A stretch of DNA of 48,132 nt from RUG11237 sp045126515 (lineage in GTDB: Bacteria > Bacillota > Clostridia > Lachnospirales > Lachnospiraceae), in assembly GCA_045126515.1 (NCBI GenBank), contig JBGVOM010000139.1:1-48132 (forward strand), given 5' to 3'. Below, one piece after another: positions 25,065 through 32,331 of this stretch. The notes under the pieces are model-generated. The model saw only the letters and a program-made list of their open reading frames with translations. It was not told the origin of the DNA and made no database searches. The position numbers and the translations under genes were made by a program. Every line of letters begins with the position of its first letter. The first letter of the stretch is position 1.

Positions 25065-26192
25065 TTATCTCGGTTTAATATCTATAATAACATATTCAGC
25101 CGGAGATGCTGTCTTTACAGGAAATCCCCAGCCTGCCAGACCTGATGTGACTATTGCCTGCGTATCATCATCTATAGCCGTATATCCGTACACCGCATCA
25201 TCAAATTTTACAATTTCAAACAGAATGTTTGCCGGCCATATCTGTCCTCCGTGAGTATGACCTGACAAAAGTAAATCCGTACCGGCTTCGCCATTCTCTT
25301 CATACTTCTTTGGCTGATGATCCAGCGTGAGTATAAAGTCGTCCATGTTCACATCTTTCAGTAAAGCTTCCATGGATTTTCTTCCGTCTGCCCCACCATA
25401 TGACGCATCCTCTCTTCCTACTATTGTAAACTCATTATTTATCGGATATGTATCGTCCTCAAGAATAATTATACCATTACCTTCAATAACACTTCTAAGT
25501 TCCGACTCTGTATATGCTCTGTCAGTTCTGTATAGCTGTCTGTCATGATTACCATACACATAAAATATACCATATCTGTTCTTTATTGATGAAAATATTT
25601 CAAAAAAAGTTCTCATTTCCTCATTTGTCGTATTATCATCAACAATATCACCACATAACACAACTATGTCAACATCTCTTTCGCTTATTTTTTCACAGAC
25701 TTCCCGCAGTTCTTCCATATTAAGTGAAACTCCGTAATGAACATCTGCCAGCAAAGCTACCCTGTATCCTTCTTCACGTATTGCTTTATCTGTGTAAACC
25801 GTATAGTCAGTCTCAACTACATTGTTCATATTAATATATCCGTATATGAGAAGCACTGCTGAAACAATGACCGGAATAATCCCGCTGCCATAAATTACCT
25901 TCCACGATTTATATCCTTCTTTATATGAGTCCTTTGCAATCAGCCTTATGATCATATTGGCAAACCTTGTAAGAAGTGATACTCCGATGATATGGAGTAT
26001 TATTATCGCTCCAAAACTGAATACATTACTGCACATTATTGCAAGACACAGTGACACAACACCGATTATAGTTTTGTTTAATTTTCTGTCAGTATTTACC
26101 CCAAAGGTTTTGCATATTCTTTTTATAAAGAAGTACAAATAAAAAGAAATAAGCACTGCCAGAACAGCCATCACAAAATACATCAGAATCAT
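25065..26192 (-). CDS. Membrane-anchored calcineurin-like metallophosphoesterase
   Basis: A 375-residue protein with four hydrophobic N-terminal segments (about 2-23, 41-58, 60-80 and 102-122) and a C-terminal metallophosphoesterase domain. Seen metal motifs: LLADVHYG (148-154, DxH), VLCGDIVDD (GD), YVYGNHDRQ (GNH[DE]), and LLSGHTHGGQIWP (GHTH). Layout resembles the YkuE/YaeI group, whose substrates may include lipid-linked phosphates; substrate not determinable. AGGAG precedes the ATG. Only 27 bp separate it from the ilvC terminator, so its promoter must overlap the end of ilvC or it relies on readthrough. Confidence 0.9.
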   Translation of the reverse strand: MILMYFVMAVLAVLISFYLYFFIKRICKTFGVNTDRKLNKTIIGVVSLCLAIMCSNVFSFGAIIILHIIGVSLLTRFANMIIRLIAKDSYKEGYKSWKVIYGSGIIPVIVSAVLLIYGYINMNNVVETDYTVYTDKAIREEGYRVALLADVHYGVSLNMEELREVCEKISERDVDIVVLCGDIVDDNTTNEEMRTFFEIFSSIKNRYGIFYVYGNHDRQLYRTDRAYTESELRSVIEGNGIIILEDDTYPINNEFTIVGREDASYGGADGRKSMEALLKDVNMDDFILTLDHQPKKYEENGEAGTDLLLSGHTHGGQIWPANILFEIVKFDDAVYGYTAIDDDTQAIVTSGLAGWGFPVKTASPAEYVIIDIKPR

Positions 26193-26214
26193 ATTGTTTT
26201 AACTCCTCTAAAAT

Positions 26215-26238
26215 AAAAAGGGGTGCTTCCTGCACCCC
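26215..26238 (-). terminator. ilvC terminator
   Basis: Minus-strand GGGGTGC-aggaa-GCACCCC followed by TTTTTATTTT, 17 bp after the ilvC stop codon. Confidence 0.85.
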
Positions 26239-26255
26239 AGATTAAACATATATAA

Positions 26256-27275
26256 TTAGTTGTTAATAAGCTTATCTGATTCGTTATTCCAGCTGTAAAG
26301 CTTTCTGATATCCTTACCAACAAGCTCTGACGGATGCTCAGCATGAAGCTTTCTCATTGCCTTGAAGTGAGCCTGACCACCGGCCTCTGACATATCAAGA
26401 AGGAAGTCCTTAGCAAATGTACCATCCTGAATATCTGAAAGAATCTTCTTCATAGCCTTCTTTGTATCCTCTGTGATAATCTTTGGACCTGTAATATAAT
26501 CACCATACTCGGCTGTATTTGAGATTGAATATCTCATTCCCTCAAAACCTGACTGGTAGATAAGGTCTACGATAAGCTTCATTTCATGAATACACTCAAA
26601 GTAAGCGTTTCTTGGATCGTAACCAGCCTCTGTAAGTGTTTCAAAACCGGCCTGCATAAGTGCACAAACACCGCCACAAAGTACTGCCTGCTCACCGAAA
26701 AGGTCTGTCTCTGTCTCTGTTCTGAATGTTGTCTCAAGAACACCTGCTCTTGCTCCACCGATTGCTAGAGCGTAAGCTAAAGCTAAATCCTGAGCCTTGC
26801 CTGTTGCATCCTGATGAACAGCTATAAGACAAGGAACACCCTTACCTGCCTGATACTCGCTACGTACTGTATGACCAGGTCCCTTTGGAGCGATCATTGT
26901 TACGTCAACATCCTTTGGCGGAACAATCTGACCAAAGTGGATATTGAAACCATGTGCAAACATAAGCATGTTGCCCGGCTCTAAGTTTGGCTCGATTGAC
27001 TCCTTATACATTTTTGCCTGTAATTCATCATTAATAAGAATCATGATGATATCTGCTCTCTTTGCAGCTTCTGCAGCTGTATATACTTCAAATCCCTGTG
27101 CCTCAGCCTTTGCCCATGACTTGCTACCCTCGTATAAACCGATGATAACGTTGCAGCCTGACTCTTTTGCGTTTAACGCATGAGCGTGACCCTGGCTGCC
27201 GTAGCCGATAACAGCGATTGTCTTGCCTTCTAATAATGATAAGTTACAGTCTTCCTGATAAAAAATCTTTGCCAT
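26256..27275 (-). CDS. ilvC: Ketol-acid reductoisomerase
   Basis: A 339-residue class I KARI that isomerises and reduces acetolactate (or acetohydroxybutyrate) with NAD(P)H. Seen: Rossmann motif IAVIGYGSQGHAHALN, followed by the cofactor-specificity loop GLYEGSKSW, then APKGPGHTVRSEYQAGKGVP, the Mg-binding DLFGEQAVLCGG and the C-terminal ECIHEMKLIVDLIYQSGFEGMRYSISNTAEYGD. Length is normal. It follows ilvN by 50 bp and shares its promoter. Confidence 0.98.
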   Translation of the reverse strand: MAKIFYQEDCNLSLLEGKTIAVIGYGSQGHAHALNAKESGCNVIIGLYEGSKSWAKAEAQGFEVYTAAEAAKRADIIMILINDELQAKMYKESIEPNLEPGNMLMFAHGFNIHFGQIVPPKDVDVTMIAPKGPGHTVRSEYQAGKGVPCLIAVHQDATGKAQDLALAYALAIGGARAGVLETTFRTETETDLFGEQAVLCGGVCALMQAGFETLTEAGYDPRNAYFECIHEMKLIVDLIYQSGFEGMRYSISNTAEYGDYITGPKIITEDTKKAMKKILSDIQDGTFAKDFLLDMSEAGGQAHFKAMRKLHAEHPSELVGKDIRKLYSWNNESDKLINN

Positions 27276-27325
27276 TTTTTATGCCTCCTATAATTCTTTA
27301 GTCTGTGACTAACTTTTTATATGTA

Positions 27326-27814
27326 TTACTCATTGACTTTTCCGCGGAGAAGTCCAGTGATACCTGTTCTTGCAAGCTGCTCAATCTCATATCCCTTAAG
27401 CAACTCAGTAAATGCATCAAGTTTATTCTGATTACCCGTAAGTTCAATCATAAGTGAACAAGGTGATGCGTCAACAATTTTTGCTCTGTAAATGTCAGCA
27501 ATTGCTATAACCTGCTGTCTCTGCTCCGGTGAAACAGCTACCTTTACCAATATAAGTTCACGGCATACAGAATCGTACTCTTTTAATTCTGTTATCTCAA
27601 TAACATCCACAAGCTTACTTATCTGCTTCTCAATCTGCTCAAGAACATCATCATCACCTGTTACTGCGATTGTCATTCTTGAGTATTCAGGATTCTCAGT
27701 TACACCAACAGTAAGGCTGTCGATATTGTAACCTCTTCTGGAGAAAAGAGCTGCTACTCTGTTCAGTACGCCGGATGTATTTGCAACTAATACCGAAAAA
27801 ACCTTTTTTCTCAT
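27326..27814 (-). CDS. ilvN: Acetolactate synthase small (regulatory) subunit
   Basis: A 162-residue regulatory subunit that gives acetolactate synthase full activity and valine feedback. Seen: an N-terminal ACT domain (FSVLVANTSGVLNRVAALFSRRGYNIDSLTVGVTE) and the C-terminal ALS_ss domain (ELILVKVAV...VDASPCSLMIELTGNQNKLDAF...EQLARTGITGLLRG). The ATG at 27814 has GAGG 8 nt upstream and fits the family length (IlvH is 163 residues); an in-frame ATG at 27844 lacks a site. Its catalytic partner ilvB lies 27 kb away at the left edge. Confidence 0.95.
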   Translation of the reverse strand: MRKKVFSVLVANTSGVLNRVAALFSRRGYNIDSLTVGVTENPEYSRMTIAVTGDDDVLEQIEKQISKLVDVIEITELKEYDSVCRELILVKVAVSPEQRQQVIAIADIYRAKIVDASPCSLMIELTGNQNKLDAFTELLKGYEIEQLARTGITGLLRGKVNE

Positions 27815-27852
27815 AAAATCTTCCTCTCTAATGGTTTCTGCCATATTTCATA

Positions 27853-27870
27853 ACTTTACTGTCATAAAGT
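27853..27870 (-). promoter_or_regulatory. Candidate BCAA operator dyad ahead of ilvN
   Basis: ACTTTA-tgacag-TAAAGT, a perfect 6-bp-arm dyad starting 2 nt downstream of the ilvN -10 box. It matches the dyad ahead of leuB at 3372-3389 in arm sequence and in total length (18 bp). Confidence 0.5.
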
Positions 27871-27872
27871 AA

Positions 27873-27901
27873 ATAATACCTTTTTATAATCCGTTTGTCA
27901 A
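27873..27901 (-). promoter_or_regulatory. ilvN-ilvC promoter
   Basis: Consensus TTGACA (27896-27901), 17-bp spacer, TATTAT (27873-27878) on the minus strand. Confidence 0.85.
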
Positions 27902-27910
27902 TATTAATAA

Positions 27911-27959
27911 CAAAAAAAGAAACCTGCAGACAGAAATATTTCTCTGTCTGCAGGTTTCT
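27911..27959 (-). terminator. Chemoreceptor gene terminator
   Basis: A perfect 17-bp stem AGAAACCTGCAGACAGA / TCTGTCTGCAGGTTTCT (27918-27959) followed by a T-run (27912-27918), directly after the stop codon. Confidence 0.92.
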
Positions 27960-27964
27960 GAAAT

Positions 27965-29377
27965 TTATACCCTCTTAAAGCGTCCCACTTCATCACTGAG
28001 TGATTTAGCAATAGTCTGATTTGAATCTGTCTCTTGCTGTATAACTGACATTGCGTTTACAAGATTAACAGCACTCTCTGCCACATCCGCAACACCCTTT
28101 GCACTGTCATCAACAGCAACCGAAACATCATGTACACCCTCAGACATAGTCTTCATTACCTTTTCTATCTCTGCCGCTTTCTCTGCAAATGTAACTATCA
28201 TATCATTCATACTGTCCGCATCTGACTGGTACTGTTTAATTACATCAACAAAGACGTCATAATCATTTAAAACATTTTCATCAATGAACTTAATCATCTT
28301 TCCTGCACTCTCAGCAAGCTTTTCAACTGCAAGGGTAACAATATTGCTTATCTCCTGAATATTATTTGCAGTATCACGGCTGCTGTCGGCAAGAACTCTG
28401 ATTTCATCTGCTACTACGGCAAATCCTCTTCCTGCTTCACCTGCTCTGGCCGCCTCTATGGATGCATTAAGTGCAAGAAGATTTGTCTGTCCTGCAATAC
28501 CAAGTATCTCATCCGTAAGTTCACCGATTTTTTCTACACTCTTACTATCCTTGACAGAAACCTCAAGCTCACTTTTGATTTCACCAATAATGCCATTGGT
28601 CTGTTCCTTGCTGTTTACTGCTTTATTGTACATATCGTTGGAATTCTTCTTTATCTCTTCTACCATTCCGGCGCCTTCTTCCGCCTCTTCGCTTACATCT
28701 CTTACCCTTTCAAGAATTTTTCCCGTTCCTGAAGCAATCTGTTCAATTGTTGCCGCAACCTCCTCCATTGATGCAGAAAGCTCTTCCATTGATGCAGACA
28801 CATTTACTGCACTCTCATTTGAAGTCTCAATCTGTTCTTTAACATTCTGCGATGATTCAAGAAGCTTGATTGACTGTTCCTTTATGGTTCTTACCACACC
28901 CTGGAGCTGTTCAATAAAATTGTTAAATCCACCTACAAGACGTCCGATTTCATCACGTGACTTAACATCAATTCTCTCTGTAAGATCACCTTCATTATTT
29001 TCTACCTGTCCGATTATCCGTTCGATGTGTTTTCCTGCCTTCTTTGCAGGACCGGCAATTGTTCTGAATACAACCAGTACTACTATACCGATATTCACCC
29101 CTGCAAGTACAAGAAGAATCACATCAAAAATCAGTGTACCGTTAATCTTAACCGTATTCTTTCTTACCCACTCTTCAAACACTGCATCAATCTCAGCCTT
29201 CTCACCGGCATCTCCTGATTGTACTGCTTTCTCAAGTGTAACAACATTATCCTTAACCTCTGCACTGTATCCCTTTAAAACACCCAGTGCTGCAATATTA
29301 AGAACAACCATCAATATCATGACAACACCTATCACTGCCACAAGTCCGCATATTTTTCTTCCTATCGTTTTTGACAT
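27965..29377 (-). CDS. Methyl-accepting chemotaxis protein
   Basis: A 470-residue transmembrane chemoreceptor. Seen: TM1 (about 10-33), a short ~50-residue outer loop, TM2 (about 83-106), a HAMP domain (IDVKSRDEIGRLVGGFNNFIEQL) and a cytoplasmic signalling coiled coil whose hairpin tip carries the hallmark GIAGQTNLLALNASIEAARAGEAGRGFAVVADEIR. The outer loop is too short for a standard Cache or four-helix sensor, so it may respond to membrane, redox or intracellular cues. The ATG at 29377 has GGAGG 6 nt upstream. No che genes are nearby. Confidence 0.95.
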   Translation of the reverse strand: MSKTIGRKICGLVAVIGVVMILMVVLNIAALGVLKGYSAEVKDNVVTLEKAVQSGDAGEKAEIDAVFEEWVRKNTVKINGTLIFDVILLVLAGVNIGIVVLVVFRTIAGPAKKAGKHIERIIGQVENNEGDLTERIDVKSRDEIGRLVGGFNNFIEQLQGVVRTIKEQSIKLLESSQNVKEQIETSNESAVNVSASMEELSASMEEVAATIEQIASGTGKILERVRDVSEEAEEGAGMVEEIKKNSNDMYNKAVNSKEQTNGIIGEIKSELEVSVKDSKSVEKIGELTDEILGIAGQTNLLALNASIEAARAGEAGRGFAVVADEIRVLADSSRDTANNIQEISNIVTLAVEKLAESAGKMIKFIDENVLNDYDVFVDVIKQYQSDADSMNDMIVTFAEKAAEIEKVMKTMSEGVHDVSVAVDDSAKGVADVAESAVNLVNAMSVIQQETDSNQTIAKSLSDEVGRFKRV

Positions 29378-29490
29378 ATCCATCCTCCGTTATTTATATA
29401 TTTTTCCTGTTTCTTTCAACATTTTTTCATTTCTCACATTCTTTAGAAATAATATATCATTTTAAAGTAATAAAATTAACAATAAATAAC

Positions 29491-29535
29491 AAAAAAGTCT
29501 GTCAATTACCGTAAATTTTCCGTAACCGACAGACT
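29491..29535 (-). terminator. Cation exchanger gene terminator
   Basis: AGTCTGTC / GACAGACT stem with inner TTAC/GTAA pairing (29496-29535), followed on the minus strand by TTTTTT. Confidence 0.85.
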
Positions 29536-29542
29536 ATTATAT

Positions 29543-30493
29543 TTATCGTACACTAATATATATCATAAATATTACATATGTTGCCAACATGACAATGCCT
29601 TCTTTGCGCTCTATTTTTTCTCTTGTCCATGCAAAAATGTACACAAGAACGCTCACTGCCGTCAAAATGATAATATCAATTATATTTTCCATAACAAATG
29701 TCATAGGGCTTATTACTGACGCAGTTCCGAGTATAAGCAGGATATTAAATATGTTTGAGCCAAGAACATTTCCCAGTGCCATATCAACTTCATTTTTTCT
29801 GCTTGCCACAACAGATGTAACAAGTTCAGGAAGACTTGTTCCCACAGCGACTATGGTAAGACCGATAAGATTATCAGAAAATCCTAATCCCTTTGCTATG
29901 ACAGAAGCTCCGTTTACTACAAAGTCTCCGCCGAATTTAATGGCTGCGATGCCTCCCACTATGTATATAATACAAAGCCATACGGGAATTGTTTTTTTCT
30001 CCTCTGCAGCTTCATCTTCTTTCGATGTCGCTCTTGCCTTTAATGCCTGTCTCAGAAGAAATGCCATATATGCTGCAAATATCAGTAAGAAAATAATGCC
30101 ATCCACTCTTCCAAGTTCCATTCCCATATATCCCACAATAAGTAATAACACTCCGCATCCTATTGCAAGGGGAAAGTCCTGTTTAAGCGTGCTTTTTTTA
30201 ATTGCCAGAGGTGCAAAAAGTGCACATGTTCCGCATACAACTATAAGATTAAAAAAATTAGAACCTACAACGTTACTTATGGCAATAGCGTTATTTCCTG
30301 CCAATGAAGCCGTAACACTGACTGCCAGCTCCGGAAGGCTTGTTCCCATAGCAACTATTGTAAGTCCTATAATAATAGGCGGAACCCTGAGTTTTTTTGC
30401 AACAGATGAACTTCCCTCTACAAAAAAATCAGCTCCTTTTATAAGCAACACAAAGCCTGCAATTAAAATAATTATCGCCTTTAACATCTCCAT
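29543..30493 (-). CDS. CaCA-family (YrbG-like) cation/Na+ antiporter
   Basis: A 316-residue protein with ten predicted hydrophobic segments and the two inverted alpha repeats of the family: GLTIVAMGTSLPELAVSVTASL...SNVVGSNFFN and GLTIVAVGTSLPELVTSVVAS...GNVLGSNIFN. A charged loop (SKEDEAAEEKK) divides the halves. Family members exchange Ca2+ for Na+ or H+; some also move Mn2+. It starts 45 bp after mntP with no terminator between them, so it is probably under the same Mn riboswitch. AAAGGAAG precedes the ATG. Confidence 0.92.
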   Translation of the reverse strand: MEMLKAIIILIAGFVLLIKGADFFVEGSSSVAKKLRVPPIIIGLTIVAMGTSLPELAVSVTASLAGNNAIAISNVVGSNFFNLIVVCGTCALFAPLAIKKSTLKQDFPLAIGCGVLLLIVGYMGMELGRVDGIIFLLIFAAYMAFLLRQALKARATSKEDEAAEEKKTIPVWLCIIYIVGGIAAIKFGGDFVVNGASVIAKGLGFSDNLIGLTIVAVGTSLPELVTSVVASRKNEVDMALGNVLGSNIFNILLILGTASVISPMTFVMENIIDIIILTAVSVLVYIFAWTREKIERKEGIVMLATYVIFMIYISVR

Positions 30494-30538
30494 TTTCTTA
30501 CTTCCTTTCGTCTTTATACTTTATTGTTCTGTATTTTA

Positions 30539-31117
30539 TCAAATAATCCCAAGATGCTCCAGTAAAATTTTGCATCCGATGAGAACCAGTATTATGCCTC
30601 CGACTATTTCTGCCCTCTTCTTATATCTTGAGCCGAAGAAATTACCTATATACACGCCTGCAACAGAGATTATAAATGTTGTAACACCAATTATAGTCAC
30701 AGCCTCCGCCACAGGATAATCAAGAAACGCAAATGTTATTCCAACGGCAAGTGCATCAATACTTGTAGCAATTGCAAGAATAAACATCTCCTTTATATCA
30801 AGATGACCGTCATTACATTTCACTTCCTCTTCCTCATCATCTTCCTTTAACGCCTCAACCAGCATCTTTCCACCGATTATGCCCAAAAGAATAAATGCTA
30901 TCCAATGGTCTATTCCCTTAATGTACTTCTCAAAACGGTTTCCGAGGAGCCATCCTATAAGCGGCATCAATGCCTGAAATCCTCCGAAAAATGTGCCAAT
31001 AACAACTGCCTGTCTTGGATTTACCTTTCTCATGGCAAGTCCTTTACATACGGATACTGCAAAGGCATCCATGGCAAGCCCTACACCAATTAGAAAAAGT
31101 GTTAAAAACAATGTCAT
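30539..31117 (-). CDS. mntP: Manganese efflux pump MntP
   Basis: A 192-residue, six-segment membrane protein. Seen: the duplicated half-site motifs GLAMDAFAVSVCKGLAMRK and IATSIDALAVGITFAF with their conserved Asp residues, and an acidic/Cys-His cytoplasmic loop (KEDDEEEEVKCNDGH). MntP exports Mn2+ to prevent toxicity. GAGG lies 8 nt upstream of the ATG. It is preceded by a yybP-ykoY-type Mn riboswitch plus terminator, which strongly supports the assignment. Confidence 0.95.
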   Translation of the reverse strand: MTLFLTLFLIGVGLAMDAFAVSVCKGLAMRKVNPRQAVVIGTFFGGFQALMPLIGWLLGNRFEKYIKGIDHWIAFILLGIIGGKMLVEALKEDDEEEEVKCNDGHLDIKEMFILAIATSIDALAVGITFAFLDYPVAEAVTIIGVTTFIISVAGVYIGNFFGSRYKKRAEIVGGIILVLIGCKILLEHLGII

Positions 31118-31182
31118 CTTCTCATCCTCATTTCTTTATCATATCTTTAGTCTGCGAAAAAACTTTCATACTGTATAAAAAA

Positions 31183-31232
31183 ACTCATGTGCATTCTTTC
31201 ATCAGATACTGATAAATAAAATGCACATGAGT
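31183..31232 (-). terminator. Riboswitch expression-platform terminator
   Basis: ACTCATGTGCATT (minus 31232-31220) pairs with AATGCACATGAGT (31195-31183), followed by seven T. Its 5' arm overlaps the 3' strand of the riboswitch closing helix, so the two structures exclude each other. Confidence 0.88.
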
Positions 31233-31318
31233 CTCATTAATTAAGATTTGCCAGATGTCCGCGACATCAGGATGTTGACAAATCACACTTTCGCGCAAAC
31301 TACTCCCTCATGAAGTAT
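31228..31318 (-). promoter_or_regulatory. yybP-ykoY Mn2+ riboswitch
   Basis: The leader contains the family's conserved stretches: GAGGGAGTAG on the 5' side and TTGTCAACATC... later, with a closing helix TTCAT/ATGAG. Known yybP-ykoY riboswitches bind Mn2+ and switch efflux genes on. Here ligand binding should hold the closing helix and prevent formation of the downstream terminator. Confidence 0.85.
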
Positions 31319-31334
31319 TAACTTAACGAACGTT

Positions 31335-31363
31335 ATTCTACTTTATTAATATTGCATTGTCAA
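31335..31363 (-). promoter_or_regulatory. mntP promoter
   Basis: Consensus TTGACA (31358-31363), 17-bp spacer, TAGAAT (31335-31340) on the minus strand, about 10 bp before the riboswitch. Confidence 0.82.
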
Positions 31364-31374
31364 GGACTTTTTCT

Positions 31375-31400
31375 TCAAAGTTACTATTCGCAGTAACTTC
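31375..31400. repeat. Short palindrome between divergent promoters
   Basis: AAGTTACT-attcgc-AGTAACTT, a perfect 8-bp-arm palindrome touching the pdxK -35 box. The stretch CAAAGTTACTATTC-CAGT also forms the left edge of the nested palindrome element at 7627. Could be a reduced copy of that element or an operator. Confidence 0.5.
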
Positions 31401-31429
31401 TTGACAACAGCTCCTGATAGATTTAAAAT
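31401..31429 (+). promoter_or_regulatory. Promoter of the pyridoxal-kinase-like gene
   Basis: Consensus TTGACA (31401-31406), 17-bp spacer, TAAAAT (31424-31429), plus strand, divergent from mntP. Confidence 0.78.
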
Positions 31430-31472
31430 TTTAGTTCCGGACAATAATAAAATAAAAACGAGGTACACATCA

Positions 31473-32306
31473 ATGTCATATAAAAGAATACTTACAATTC
31501 AGGACATCTCATGTTTCGGGCAGTGTTCACTCACTGTGGCACTGCCTATTCTGTCAGCCTGCGGTATTGAAACCTGCGTGCTTCCATCAGCAGTTTTATC
31601 TACCCACACAGGCGGGTTTACAGGTTATACATTCAGGGATTTAACGGAAGATATTCCTGAAATACAGAAACACTGGGAAAAAGAAAATATTAAATTTGAT
31701 GCATTTTATACGGGTTATCTTGGAAGTGTTAAGCAGATTGAATATGTTAAAAATGTTTTTGATGCCACAGGCAGACCGGGAAGCATAAGAGTCGTTGACC
31801 CTGTTATAGGTGATTACGGAAAGCTGTATGCAGGTTTTGACGACAAATTCATAGAAGCCATGAAAGATTTGTGCTGTTCTGCCGATTTCATTCTTCCTAA
31901 CATTACAGAGGCATGTCTTCTCACAGGAACCGAATACAGAGAATCTTACGATGAAGCATATGTAGATGAACTTTTGGAAAAACTTGATTCTGCTTTTAAT
32001 GCAACAATCATTCTTACGGGAGCATGCTGTTTTGATAAAAAGACCGGCATCGCAATATACAAGGAAGGCAAAAAAACATACTATCAGCACAAAAGGATTG
32101 ACGGAAGCTACCACGGAACAGGAGATATCTTTGCCTCCGCGTTCTCAGGTGCACTTCTTTGCGGTAAATCCGAATTGGAAGCTGCAAAGATTGCTGCTGA
32201 CTACACTGTGGAATGCATACAGGCAACATCCGACGCAAAAGAACACTGGTATGGTACACGATTTGAACTTGTGCTTGGAAAACTGATTGATTCATTAAAG
32301 AAGTGA
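31473..32306 (+). CDS. Pyridoxal/pyridoxamine kinase (PdxK/PdxY-like)
   Basis: A 277-residue ribokinase-fold kinase, probably salvaging B6 vitamers to their 5'-phosphates. Seen: ILTIQDISCFGQCSLTVALPILSACG at the N-terminus, LSTHTGGFTGYTFRDL, VVDPVIGDYGKLY, ILPNITEACLLTG and the ATP/anion-hole motif SYHGTGDIFASAF with the catalytic Asp of GTGD. The ATG at 31473 has GAGG 9 nt upstream. Monocistronic, with a terminator whose stem spans the 3' ends of this gene and the convergent MATE gene. A thiamine-pathway hydroxymethylpyrimidine kinase is less likely given the N-terminal motifs. Confidence 0.88.
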   Translation: MSYKRILTIQDISCFGQCSLTVALPILSACGIETCVLPSAVLSTHTGGFTGYTFRDLTEDIPEIQKHWEKENIKFDAFYTGYLGSVKQIEYVKNVFDATGRPGSIRVVDPVIGDYGKLYAGFDDKFIEAMKDLCCSADFILPNITEACLLTGTEYRESYDEAYVDELLEKLDSAFNATIILTGACCFDKKTGIAIYKEGKKTYYQHKRIDGSYHGTGDIFASAFSGALLCGKSELEAAKIAADYTVECIQATSDAKEHWYGTRFELVLGKLIDSLKK

Positions 32307-32331
32307 GGATTTAAACTCCCCACTTCTTTTT
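32298..32331 (+). terminator. Bidirectional terminator across two stop codons
   Basis: AAGAAGTGaGG pairs with CCcCACTTCTT (32298-32328), followed by TTTT on the plus strand; the minus-strand tail is TTTAATG. The stem encodes the last residues of both convergent genes. Confidence 0.78.

Noticed and set aside
28458..29465. A 335-codon plus-strand frame opposite the chemoreceptor gene
   Set aside because: Exactly antisense to a well-supported receptor; Ser/Thr/Ile-rich composition typical of antisense frames and no ribosome site.
29589..30719. A 376-codon plus-strand frame opposite the exchanger and mntP
   Set aside because: Antisense to two clear transporter genes; no start signal and no family resemblance.
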